This document shows, in pieces, positions 1-8,291 of a stretch of 29,606 nt of DNA (position 1 is the stretch's first letter; each line of letters begins with the position of its first letter). The notes beneath the pieces are model-generated. The model made no database searches. It was not told where the DNA came from and worked only from the letters and a program-made list of their open reading frames with translations. Origin of the DNA: an uncultured Ellagibacter sp. (GTDB lineage: Bacteria > Actinomycetota > Coriobacteriia > Coriobacteriales > Eggerthellaceae); NCBI RefSeq assembly GCF_934617235.1, contig NZ_CAKTTZ010000031.1:1-29606 (forward strand). The letters run 5' to 3'. A program made the position numbers and the translations under genes.

Positions 1-2
1 AC

Positions 3-62
3 GACAACGAGTGGACCCCCGACGCCGACGTGCTCGGATCGCTGCTGGACCTTTTCGAATAG
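3..62 (+). CDS. C-terminal end of an unidentified protein (partial)
   Basis: An open frame enters the window from the left and ends at a TAG at 60-62. Nineteen codons are visible, ending in the peptide LGSLLDLFE. They are followed within 30 bases by a rho-independent terminator, which supports a real gene end. The visible peptide is too short to assign a family. Confidence 0.6.
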   Translation, partial: DNEWTPDADVLGSLLDLFE

Positions 63-88
63 GATCCGTGCCAATCAATAACGCATTT

Positions 89-118
89 CGGGCAGCTTTC
101 GGGCTGCCCGTTCTTTTT
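89..118 (+). terminator. Rho-independent terminator of the upstream gene
   Basis: A perfect 8-bp stem, CGGGCAGC at 89-96 and GCTGCCCG at 103-110, encloses a 6-nt loop and is followed by TTCTTTTT. This closes the gene ending at 62 and separates it from the polymerase gene. Confidence 0.85.
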
Positions 119-153
119 GCTTTGTTGCTCCCCTTTCGGCTTCTTTGCGCCAC

Positions 154-172
154 TATAATAGAATATTTGTTC
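154..172 (+). promoter_or_regulatory. -10 element with overlapping LexA-like site
   Basis: A perfect TATAAT lies at 154-159; no convincing -35 is seen at the usual distance. Directly downstream, GAAT-ATTT-GTTC (161-172) resembles the Gram-positive LexA/DinR box GAAC-N4-GTTC, with one half-site perfect and the other carrying one change in the core four bases. The position over the expected transcription start suits repression of a damage-inducible polymerase. SOS control is an inference. Confidence 0.5.
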
Positions 173-202
173 GTTATTCATCGGCGAAAGGAAGTTGGCA
201 CC

Positions 203-1659
203 TTGCAAAATCGGAGCAGCAAAACGTATGTATGCATCGACTTGAAAAGCTTCTACGCCTCGGTCGAATGCGCCGAACGGGGGCTCGACCCCGATAAGGC
301 GCTGCTCGTCGTGGTCGACCCCGCGCGCTCCGAAAAAACCATCTGCCTTGCGATATCGCCCGCCATGAAAAAGCTCGGCGTGCGCAACTGGTGCCGCGTT
401 TTCGAGATTCCCGAAGGCATCAAATACTTCAAGGCGAAGCCGCGCATGCGACTCAACATGGAGCGCTCCGCCCAAATTTGCGGCATCTATTTGCGGCACG
501 TATCCCCCGCCGACATCTACCCTATTTAGTTGACGAGTGCTTTATCGACGCAACGCCTTATTTGGCGCTCGAGAAGAAACCCGCACGCGAATGGGCGGCA
601 GAACTCATAGAAGCCGTGAAGGCGGAAACCGGCATAACGGCCACAGCGGGCATTGGCGAAAACTTCTTCCTAGCAAAGGTAGCGCTCGACGTGCACGCCA
701 AGAAGAGCCCCGATTTTATTGGGGAACTCACCGAATCATCGTTTCGCGAAACCATGTGGCACCACGAGCCCATCACCGATATTTGGAATATCGGTCCCGG
801 CATTGCGGCACGGCTTGCCAAGCATGGGGCCCACACGCTCTACGACGTAACGCGTCTTCCGGAAGAGGTGCTCTACCACGAATTCGGAGTGAACGCCGAA
901 TTTCTCATCGACCACGCATGGGGCCAAGAGCCTTGCACCATCGAAGAAATCAAAGCATGGAAGCCTGTCGGGAAATCTATAGCCAACGGGCAGGTGCCTG
1001 AACGCGACTACTCGTTCGAAGATGCTCGCACCGTGCTGCGAGAGATGGTCGAATCAAGCGTACTCGATATGATCGAGAAGGGTCTGGCGGCTCGCCGCGT
1101 GTCGCTGCACGTGGGCTATGCGAAAGCCCGTGGCGCCACTGCAACCGGTAGCTTCATCCACACCCAAACGCAAGCCGAACTGAAACACGCTTACGACGAT
1201 GCGAGATCCAATGGAAACCAGAGCCATCGGCCGCGTCGCAATGCGAACGGGGATGAGCACATCTTCGTCGGAGAGCACGGCAGACGAATCGTCGGACCGG
1301 GCGCGCGCAACAGCGGCTACCACGAAGTCACGGGCGGCTCGCACACGCTCGACGCCGCGACGAACTCGTTTCATCTTCTATTCGACGCCGCCGCCCAGCT
1401 CTTTGATGCCCATGTCGACCCCGCTCGTTCAGTGCGACGCATCATGCTGGGCTTTTCCGAAATCGTCGATGCGAAAGGCTGCCAAATGAGCCTTTTCTGC
1501 GAGTCCGAAGAGGAACAGCGCGAACGAAACTTGCAAGAAACCATGCTTGCCGTGCAATCGAAATTCGGCAAGAACTCCGTGCTCTTCGGCACGAGTTTCA
1601 AAAAGGACGCGACGATGCGAAAACGCAATTTGCAAATTGGAGGTCACAATGCCGGCTGA
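203..1659 (+). pseudogene. Y-family DNA polymerase (DinB/UmuC type), frameshifted
   Basis: This encodes a translesion polymerase that would copy damaged templates. The best start is TTG 203, eight bases after AAAGGAAG. The first frame (203-529) has the family's first catalytic block, CIDLKSFYASVE, with the metal-binding Asp and the steric-gate Tyr. It continues to VSPADIY and then stops at TAG 527-529. The remainder, from the catalytic VDECFID (gtt at 529) through the C-terminal little-finger region to TGA 1657-1659, is in the -1 frame. One extra C in the CCC run at 520-522 would join the frames as DIYPYLVDECFID, the expected family sequence. So this is a single-base deletion, either genuine or a sequencing error. 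Both halves would lack part of the active site. The gene overlaps the downstream YolD-like gene by 11 bases. Confidence 0.85.
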
Positions 1660-1864
1660 ATGGGACGCATATCTCGAACGCATGGGTGCCGCGAAAACGC
1701 AAAACACCCGCGAGCACGAAGCGCGCGCCTATCCCGAGCGAGCGCGCCAATTCATGCCATTTTCGGCGCTGCGGGGCTACGAGGAAATGCTCGCCGAAGT
1801 AGAACGAAACGCCATCGCGGAAGAAGAGCGCTTTACGGAAGCGTACCGCGACGACCTTCCGTAA
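1649..1864 (+). CDS. YolD-like small protein
   Basis: A 71-residue acidic, largely helical protein. ATG 1649 follows a GGAGG ribosome-binding site inside the end of the polymerase gene; the stop of that gene overlaps this start by 11 bases, which implies translational coupling. The segment RARQFMPFSALRGYEEMLAE resembles the core of the YolD-like family, small proteins that commonly sit next to UmuC/DinB-type polymerases in Gram-positives and have been proposed to replace UmuD. The family call rests on this short motif and on the neighbour. Its job as a polymerase partner is inference, and its partner gene here looks broken. Confidence 0.65.
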   Translation: MPAEWDAYLERMGAAKTQNTREHEARAYPERARQFMPFSALRGYEEMLAEVERNAIAEEERFTEAYRDDLP

Positions 1865-1920
1865 AAGAAGAATCGCCCATCGAAGGCTCGCCCACCCCCT
1901 TTGTCGGCTGCTCCCCGAGT

Positions 1921-2098
1921 TTTTGTACGAAAATGACGTTTTGTTGCGAAGGAATTGTGTACGACTCCCCAAAAATCGCGCAACTGTGGATTTACTCGGG
2001 TTGAAATATGTCTGATTGGGATATTTTCGGGACAGACAAGCCAACTTTTCGCCCAACATCACATCTTCTTCATAACTTATCGTCAATCTCGTACAAAA
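1921..2098. repeat. Imperfect 18-bp inverted repeat pair flanking 142 bp
   Basis: TTTTGTACGAAAATGACG at 1921-1938 and CGTCAATCTCGTACAAAA at 2081-2098 are reverse complements at 16 of 18 positions. A third partial copy of the core (TTGTGTACGA) lies near 1955. The enclosed DNA is clearly more AT-rich than its surroundings and has no convincing gene. The right copy overlaps a second small inverted repeat, CAATCTC/GAGATTG (2084-2107). Possible natures are a MITE-like or REP-like element, or paired operator sites. Confidence 0.5.
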
Positions 2099-2109
2099 GT
2101 GAGATTGGG

Positions 2110-2400
2110 GGAGACGGGCGTGGCAGCTGCTGCATTCCGACGCTCCTCATGCGCCTCTTGCCGCTTCGCGCCCGTCAGCTCTCGCCGACACCTCTTTCGC
2201 CCCGCGCGCCCCGAGCCCGCGGCATCCCTTCCGCACCCGTGCGATTTGCCGTCGTTCCCGACAGCCCGCCGTCGTCCCTGTCGCCTCACCGCATCGCGCG
2301 TCTGCCCCCGCACGCCGGCGTTCCCGGCGGCTCGTCCCTCGCCGCCCGCCCCACTTTCTCCCACACCCACACAATCCCCCCACATCGTGCCACTTCGCTA
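2110..2400 (+). other. C-rich, G-poor non-coding stretch (possible Rho loading region)
   Basis: By hand count, positions 2161-2400 hold about 124 C and 51 G in 240 bases, a very strong strand asymmetry. Frames that stay open here have no recognisable protein features and no good ribosome-binding sites. The stretch lies after the polymerase/YolD genes, which have no visible hairpin terminator, and before the mraZ promoter. A C-rich, G-poor RNA is what Rho binds, so a Rho-dependent terminator is a reasonable inference. Between 2400 and 2519 I see only a weak inverted repeat, TTGGGCT/AGCCCAA. Confidence 0.35.
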
Positions 2401-2519
2401 CACCGCCCATATCTTGGGCTCTTTTTCTTTTCAGCCCAATATCTTGCGCCGCCCGCTCGACCAAGGGGGAATGGTGCAGCTCAGAGTGCCTAAAATGAGC
2501 ATCGAATCCCATGAAATGA

Positions 2520-2559
2520 TTGAAAAGTGGGGGATTGTGGGATAGAATGCAATGCATTG
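2520..2559 (+). promoter_or_regulatory. mraZ promoter with two MraZ boxes in the spacer
   Basis: TTGAAA (2520-2525), a 17-bp spacer and TAGAAT (2543-2548) make a good housekeeping promoter. Inside the spacer are TGGGG (2528-2532) and TGGGA (2538-2542), separated by 5 bp. This matches the TGGGN repeats on a 10-bp period known as MraZ operators in other bacteria. A perfect palindrome CAATGCATTG follows at 2550-2559, near the expected transcript start. The layout predicts that MraZ represses its own operon. Confidence 0.8.
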
Positions 2560-2589
2560 GAAGCCACTGCAGGGTTTCGAAGGGAAAAG

Positions 2590-3084
2590 ATGACGGACGA
2601 TGCCATACAGATCGAGGAGGTAGCCGAAGAGAGCACACCGCGTCGCGATGTGGTCCTCAACGGTGAATACCGCTTCAAGGTCGACGGCAAAGGCCGCGTG
2701 TCGCTCCCCGCGAAATTCCGCAAGGTGCTTTCAACCCAGCTCGTCGTTGCCAGGGATTTGGATAACGAATGCCTTTACGTGTTCGAGACTCCCGATTTCG
2801 AGGCATGGATCACCAAGCTGTTCGATTCGTACGTCGAGAAGAAGCATCCCACCAAGCGCGAGTGCCGGCACATCATGCTGAAGCTCAAGTCGCTTGCGAA
2901 GGACGTGGAGGTCGACAAGACCGGCCGCATTATGCTTCCCGCCGATGCGCGCGAGAAGTGCGGCATCGACAAGGACGTCGTCGTTATCGGCAACACCGGT
3001 CGATTCGAGATCTGGGACGCGAAGCGTTACGACGAAGTGATCGACGACACCGACATCTCAATGTTGCTCGACCTTGCGGAGTAA
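2590..3084 (+). CDS. mraZ: Transcriptional regulator MraZ
   Basis: A DNA-binding protein of the AbrB/SpoVT fold that usually represses the dcw operon it heads. The 164-residue product has the two expected repeats, each with the family DxxGRxxLP motif: DGKGRVSLP near residue 35 and DKTGRIMLP near residue 115. ATG 2590 follows AGGGAA closely. An in-frame upstream start at 2527 would lie within the promoter, so it was rejected. About 20 acidic residues precede the first repeat, making it slightly longer than the E. coli protein. Two matching operator boxes sit upstream. The stop is 3 bases from the rsmH start. Confidence 0.95.
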   Translation: MTDDAIQIEEVAEESTPRRDVVLNGEYRFKVDGKGRVSLPAKFRKVLSTQLVVARDLDNECLYVFETPDFEAWITKLFDSYVEKKHPTKRECRHIMLKLKSLAKDVEVDKTGRIMLPADAREKCGIDKDVVVIGNTGRFEIWDAKRYDEVIDDTDISMLLDLAE

Positions 3085-3087
3085 GAC

Positions 3088-4053
3088 GTGAGCGAAATGA
3101 CAAGCGAATATCGGCACACACCGGTCCTGCTCGCCGAGTGCCTCGAACAATTAACACTACAAACACAGCACACGTTCGTGGACGCCACGCTCGGCGGAGC
3201 AGGGCATTCCTTCGAAGTCGCGAAGCGGCTTGGGCGCGAGGGAACGCTCATCGGCATCGATCAAGACGAAGTGGCGCTCGCCGCCGCTCGCAAGAAGCTT
3301 GAATCGCTGCCGGAGCAAACCCGACCCGCGCTCGAATTGCTTCACGGCAACTTCGGGGAACTCGATGGACTTCTCACCTCTGCCGAGGTGCCCGGAATCG
3401 ACGCTATCCTGTTCGATCTCGGTGTTTCCTCCGTGCAGATCGATACGCCGTCACGCGGCTTCTCCTTCAAGGAGGAAGCCCCCCTTGACATGCGGATGGA
3501 TCCGAGTACACAAACTCAAACCGCAGCAGAGATCGTCAACACCTACAACGCAGCAGATCTCACTCGGATAATCCGCGCCTATTCAGACGAGAAGTGGGCA
3601 TCGAGGATCGCCGACTTCATCGTGCGCGAGCGCGAGAAGGAGCCGTTCGAGACAAGCGGGCAGCTGGTAGAGGTCATCAAGGCTGCGATTCCCGCCTCGG
3701 CCAGGCGCGCAGGCGGGCACCCCGCGAAACGAACGTTCCAGGCTCTTCGGATAGAAGTCAACTCGGAGCTGGATGTACTGCGTCGAGGTTTGGACGCCGC
3801 CATCCGCTGGCTGAATCCGAAAGGCAGGATAGCCGTCATCAGCTATCACTCGCTGGAGGATCGCATCGTGAAGGATACGTTCGCTTCGATGGTGAACCGG
3901 TGCACTTGCCCGCCGGACCTGCCGGTCTGCGTATGCGGGAAAGAGCCGATACTCAAGATTGTCACGCGGAAGCCAATCCTTCCGACGCCTGGGGAAATCG
4001 AGAGCAATCCTCGGGCGCGCAGCGCGAAGTTACGTGTCGTGCAGAAGCTTTAA
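3088..4053 (+). CDS. rsmH: 16S rRNA (cytosine1402-N4)-methyltransferase RsmH
   Basis: Transfers a methyl group from SAM to N4 of C1402 in the 16S rRNA decoding centre. The 321-residue protein opens with YRHTPVLLAE, followed by the SAM-binding DATLGGAGHS. Later come FDLGVSS, the RGFSF segment, HPAKRTFQALRIEVN and ISYHSLEDRIVK, all signature blocks of this family, at the usual length (E. coli about 313). GTG 3088 is preferred because GCGGAG lies at proper distance; ATG 3097 is an alternative. It is the normal second gene of the cluster and is co-transcribed with mraZ. Confidence 0.96.
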   Translation: MSEMTSEYRHTPVLLAECLEQLTLQTQHTFVDATLGGAGHSFEVAKRLGREGTLIGIDQDEVALAAARKKLESLPEQTRPALELLHGNFGELDGLLTSAEVPGIDAILFDLGVSSVQIDTPSRGFSFKEEAPLDMRMDPSTQTQTAAEIVNTYNAADLTRIIRAYSDEKWASRIADFIVREREKEPFETSGQLVEVIKAAIPASARRAGGHPAKRTFQALRIEVNSELDVLRRGLDAAIRWLNPKGRIAVISYHSLEDRIVKDTFASMVNRCTCPPDLPVCVCGKEPILKIVTRKPILPTPGEIESNPRARSAKLRVVQKL

Positions 4054-4068
4054 CCGAATAGCGAATCC

Positions 4069-4092
4069 ACGTCGCCCCTTCGGGGGCGTCGT
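4069..4092 (+). other. Intergenic hairpin between rsmH and ftsL
   Basis: ACGTCGCCCC-TTCG-GGGGCGTCGT forms a 10-bp stem with one mismatch and a UUCG tetraloop. No T-run follows, so it is unlikely to stop transcription fully. It may stabilise the mRNA end or tune passage into the division genes. Confidence 0.5.
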
Positions 4093-4132
4093 TGCCTGAA
4101 ATGCCGATTGAAACGAAAGAAAGGGGTGGGGC

Positions 4133-4588
4133 ATGAGCGCTGTTCCCGCATATTCGCGTACCGCAGAGCGCGTGCCTGAGCGCTATCCTGCGCGTCCCCG
4201 CATCTCTGTCGTACCTGGCGGAAAAACTCAAGTCGAAACGCTTTCCCCGGCAATCGTCACGCTCGCCAAGGCAGTGGCTATTGTACTCGTGGCGCTTGCC
4301 GTTGTGGCGTTTGCCCGTATCGCGTTGACTGCGGCAGCCGTCAACGTTGAAGTTGAGTCCAAAAGCTATGACAGCCTTATCGATACGGCGCGCTCCGAAG
4401 GTAGCTCGCTCGAAGTGGCGCAGAGCAGCCTTTCCAACCCTTCGCGCATCAAGGCCGAGGCAACCGCCCTTGGCATGTCGGCTCCCGAGTCGAGCAGCAA
4501 AATCATAATGCCCGAGGACATCGTGGTGACCGACGGCTCGGGCAACATCTCGCTTTCCCAGAGTCTGGCCGCTGCGGCGCGGAGCTAG
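4133..4588 (+). CDS. ftsL: FtsL-like septum formation protein
   Basis: A 151-residue bitopic membrane protein. About 40 cytoplasmic residues with several Arg precede one transmembrane helix (about 43-68). The extracytoplasmic part contains the FtsL-type segment LEVAQSSLSNPSRIKAEA followed by LGM near residue 120. FtsL forms the FtsQLB complex that activates FtsWI at the septum. Sequence conservation in this family is weak, so the call rests on topology, the NPxRI...LGM signature and the position between rsmH and ftsI. ATG 4133 follows AAAGGGGTGG. The coiled-coil part is less obvious than in other FtsL proteins. Confidence 0.75.
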   Translation: MSAVPAYSRTAERVPERYPARPRISVVPGGKTQVETLSPAIVTLAKAVAIVLVALAVVAFARIALTAAAVNVEVESKSYDSLIDTARSEGSSLEVAQSSLSNPSRIKAEATALGMSAPESSSKIIMPEDIVVTDGSGNISLSQSLAAAARS

Positions 4589-4595
4589 CGCGGGC

Positions 4596-6779
4596 ATGGC
4601 CGACCGGAGACAAGACGCGCGTGATGGGGATTATCCCCGCAGGCGCACACAGGGGAAAACGAATACCTCGTCCAGGGAAGGGCGCTCGTCGCGAACCCAC
4701 TTGCAGGGCAGGGGATCGTCCCGCCCGAGCGGGCGCTCCCATCGCGGGGCCTCCTCGTCGCGAACCTCGCGCAGCGGGCGTAACGAACGCGCTTCTCGAA
4801 CCGAACGAACCGGTCATGATGAGCGCGCCTCGCGTACCGAACGCACCTCGCGGAGCAATCGAGATGAACGCACTTCGCGGAGCTCGCAAGGCGAACGCAC
4901 TTCTCGCACCGAGCGAAGCAATCGCGCCGAACGCCCGTCGCGCCCCGAACGCACCCCGCGCGAATCGAACTCTCCCCGTGCCACCCACGAACCGCGCGCC
5001 TCGCGCACCGAACGTGGCGGGCGCCCTTCGCGCGCGAACGCCTCTGCGCAGAGCGTCATCTCGAGCGTCGTCGGCACGGTCGGCGGCGCCATCAATCGCA
5101 TCAATGGAAGCAGCGCAGCCGCGAGGGTGGACTCGAACCGCCCCTTCGTTCTTTTGCTCGTCTTCGTCGCAATCGCTGCAATCTTCTTTTTGCGTTTAGG
5201 GTATCTCCAGGTCATCGAAGCGAGCCATTATTCGGTAATGGCCGAGGAGGCGCGCACGATCTCGTTCACCACAACACCCCATCGCGGGACGATCTATGAT
5301 CGCAATGGCACGGTGCTCGCGAAGAGCGTCGACGCGACGACGATTTACGCAAATCCCGCCGAGGTCACGGATGCGGCGGCGGAAGCGCAGGCCATCGCCA
5401 ACGTGATCGGAGGCGACGCGGCGACCTATCAAGAGCTGCTCTCGAAGGAATCCACCACGTTCGTTTACGTGAAGCGCCAGGCGGACGTCGATGCAGCGGC
5501 CGAGGTGAAAAAGCTTGCCCTCGACGGCATCTATTTCATCGCGGACACGCGTCGCGAGTATCCTTGCGGGCAAATTGGAGGCCAGGTCATCGGCTACTGC
5601 AACGTCGACGGCGAAGGCATCACGGGTCTTGAGCTGCAGTACAACGATATCCTCTCGGGTACGCCGGGCACCTACACGGCCGAGCGCGGGGAGGGCGGTC
5701 TTCCCATCCCCGGTGGCGTGAAGGAGGAAACGCCCGCGGTCGACGGCCAAGACATCATGATCTCGCTCGATATCGAGCTGCAGGAATATGTGGAAGATCG
5801 CGTCGCGCAGGCCGCTGAGGACATGACCGCAGGTGGCGGGTCTTCGGTCGTAATGGACGCGGGCACGGGCGAAATCTATGCCATCGCGTCTCTCCCTTAT
5901 ATGGATCCCTCGGATATGACGAACTCGAAATCCGGTTCTGACCAGGTCAAGGCGATTACCCAAGCGTTCGAGCCGGGCTCGGTGTTCAAGACGGTGTCGG
6001 CGACGACCATCTTGGAAGAGGGCGCGATGTCGCCTGAGGACACGCTCTATTGCCCTGCGGTCATCGAGGCTGACGGCTATAAAGTCTCCGACGCGCACGA
6101 GCGCTCCGACCAGACCTTCTCCTTCCGTCAGATCCTCGACCAGTCCTCCAACGTCGGCATCTCGCTTTCGGTGCAGAAGATGACCGACGGGTTTACCAAG
6201 CTCTACGAGCATATTCAGAAGTACAACCTTTGCGAGAAGACGGGCGTCGATTACCCAGGCGAGGCGTCGGGCACGCTCCAGCCGCTCGAGAACTGGGCGA
6301 CGATCACGGGATGGAACGTGAGCTTCGGCCAGGGCGTTGCGGTGACGCCGCTTCAGCTTGTGCGCTTCTACGGCGCGCTGGCAAACGACGGGGTCGAGGT
6401 GACGCCGCACTTCCTGGTGAGCAAGCCGCAAACCGGCGAGGTGCCTACCTACGACACCGAGGACGTCATCGAGAACAAGGCCGCGATACCGACCATCACC
6501 GATATGCTGAAATCGGTAGTAACCGATGGTACGGGCAAGAATGCCCAGATAGAAGGCTATTCCGTGGCAGGCAAAACCTCCACTGCGGAAATCGCTGAGG
6601 GCGGTGTGTACCGCCAGGGCGTCTACAACCTGTGCTTCGAGGGCTTTTTGCCCGACTCGTCGAGCCAATTAGTTTGTTTTGTGGGACTCAGCGAGGTGCC
6701 GAGTCAGGGAAACGTGTCGAATGTATTTAAGGATATAATGGCCTTTGCCATCGATCGATATAAGATACAGCCGGAGTGA
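4596..6779 (+). CDS. ftsI: Septal transpeptidase FtsI (class B PBP) with long Arg/Ser-rich N-terminus
   Basis: Cross-links septal peptidoglycan with FtsW. The 727-residue protein has a cytoplasmic N-terminus of about 180 residues. Its first 150 residues hold about 40 Arg but a single Lys, in degenerate ERASR/TERTSR units. A transmembrane helix follows (about 183-203), then the PBP dimerisation domain (from RGTIYDRNG) and the transpeptidase domain. Active-site motifs are SVFK (Ser462, Lys465), SSN (517-519) and KTS (660-662), where the family normally has KTG. ATG 4596 lies 7 bases after ftsL. The family is certain. The N-terminal extension is far longer than in E. coli FtsI, and its role is unknown. 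Confidence 0.95.
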   Translation: MADRRQDARDGDYPRRRTQGKTNTSSREGRSSRTHLQGRGSSRPSGRSHRGASSSRTSRSGRNERASRTERTGHDERASRTERTSRSNRDERTSRSSQGERTSRTERSNRAERPSRPERTPRESNSPRATHEPRASRTERGGRPSRANASAQSVISSVVGTVGGAINRINGSSAAARVDSNRPFVLLLVFVAIAAIFFLRLGYLQVIEASHYSVMAEEARTISFTTTPHRGTIYDRNGTVLAKSVDATTIYANPAEVTDAAAEAQAIANVIGGDAATYQELLSKESTTFVYVKRQADVDAAAEVKKLALDGIYFIADTRREYPCGQIGGQVIGYCNVDGEGITGLELQYNDILSGTPGTYTAERGEGGLPIPGGVKEETPAVDGQDIMISLDIELQEYVEDRVAQAAEDMTAGGGSSVVMDAGTGEIYAIASLPYMDPSDMTNSKSGSDQVKAITQAFEPGSVFKTVSATTILEEGAMSPEDTLYCPAVIEADGYKVSDAHERSDQTFSFRQILDQSSNVGISLSVQKMTDGFTKLYEHIQKYNLCEKTGVDYPGEASGTLQPLENWATITGWNVSFGQGVAVTPLQLVRFYGALANDGVEVTPHFLVSKPQTGEVPTYDTEDVIENKAAIPTITDMLKSVVTDGTGKNAQIEGYSVAGKTSTAEIAEGGVYRQGVYNLCFEGFLPDSSSQLVCFVGLSEVPSQGNVSNVFKDIMAFAIDRYKIQPE

Positions 6780-6789
6780 GGTAGACAAC

Positions 6790-8289
<1,500 letters not shown>

Positions 8290-8291
8290 CT

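Noticed and set aside
515..530. Programmed -1 frameshifting to express the polymerase
   Set aside because: No X-XXY-YYZ slippery heptamer is in the zero frame and there is no clear downstream pseudoknot; a lost C in CCC explains the data more simply.
1955..2638. Overlapping open frames on both strands in the region upstream of mraZ
   Set aside because: Composition simply follows the C-rich strand, no motif is recognisable, and one frame runs through the mraZ promoter.
4620..5200. The Arg/Ser-rich start of FtsI as an artefact of a wrong frame
   Set aside because: The frame is continuous from a well-placed ATG 7 bases after ftsL into the transmembrane helix, with GC-rich third positions; the alternative frame has no membrane segment in the right place.
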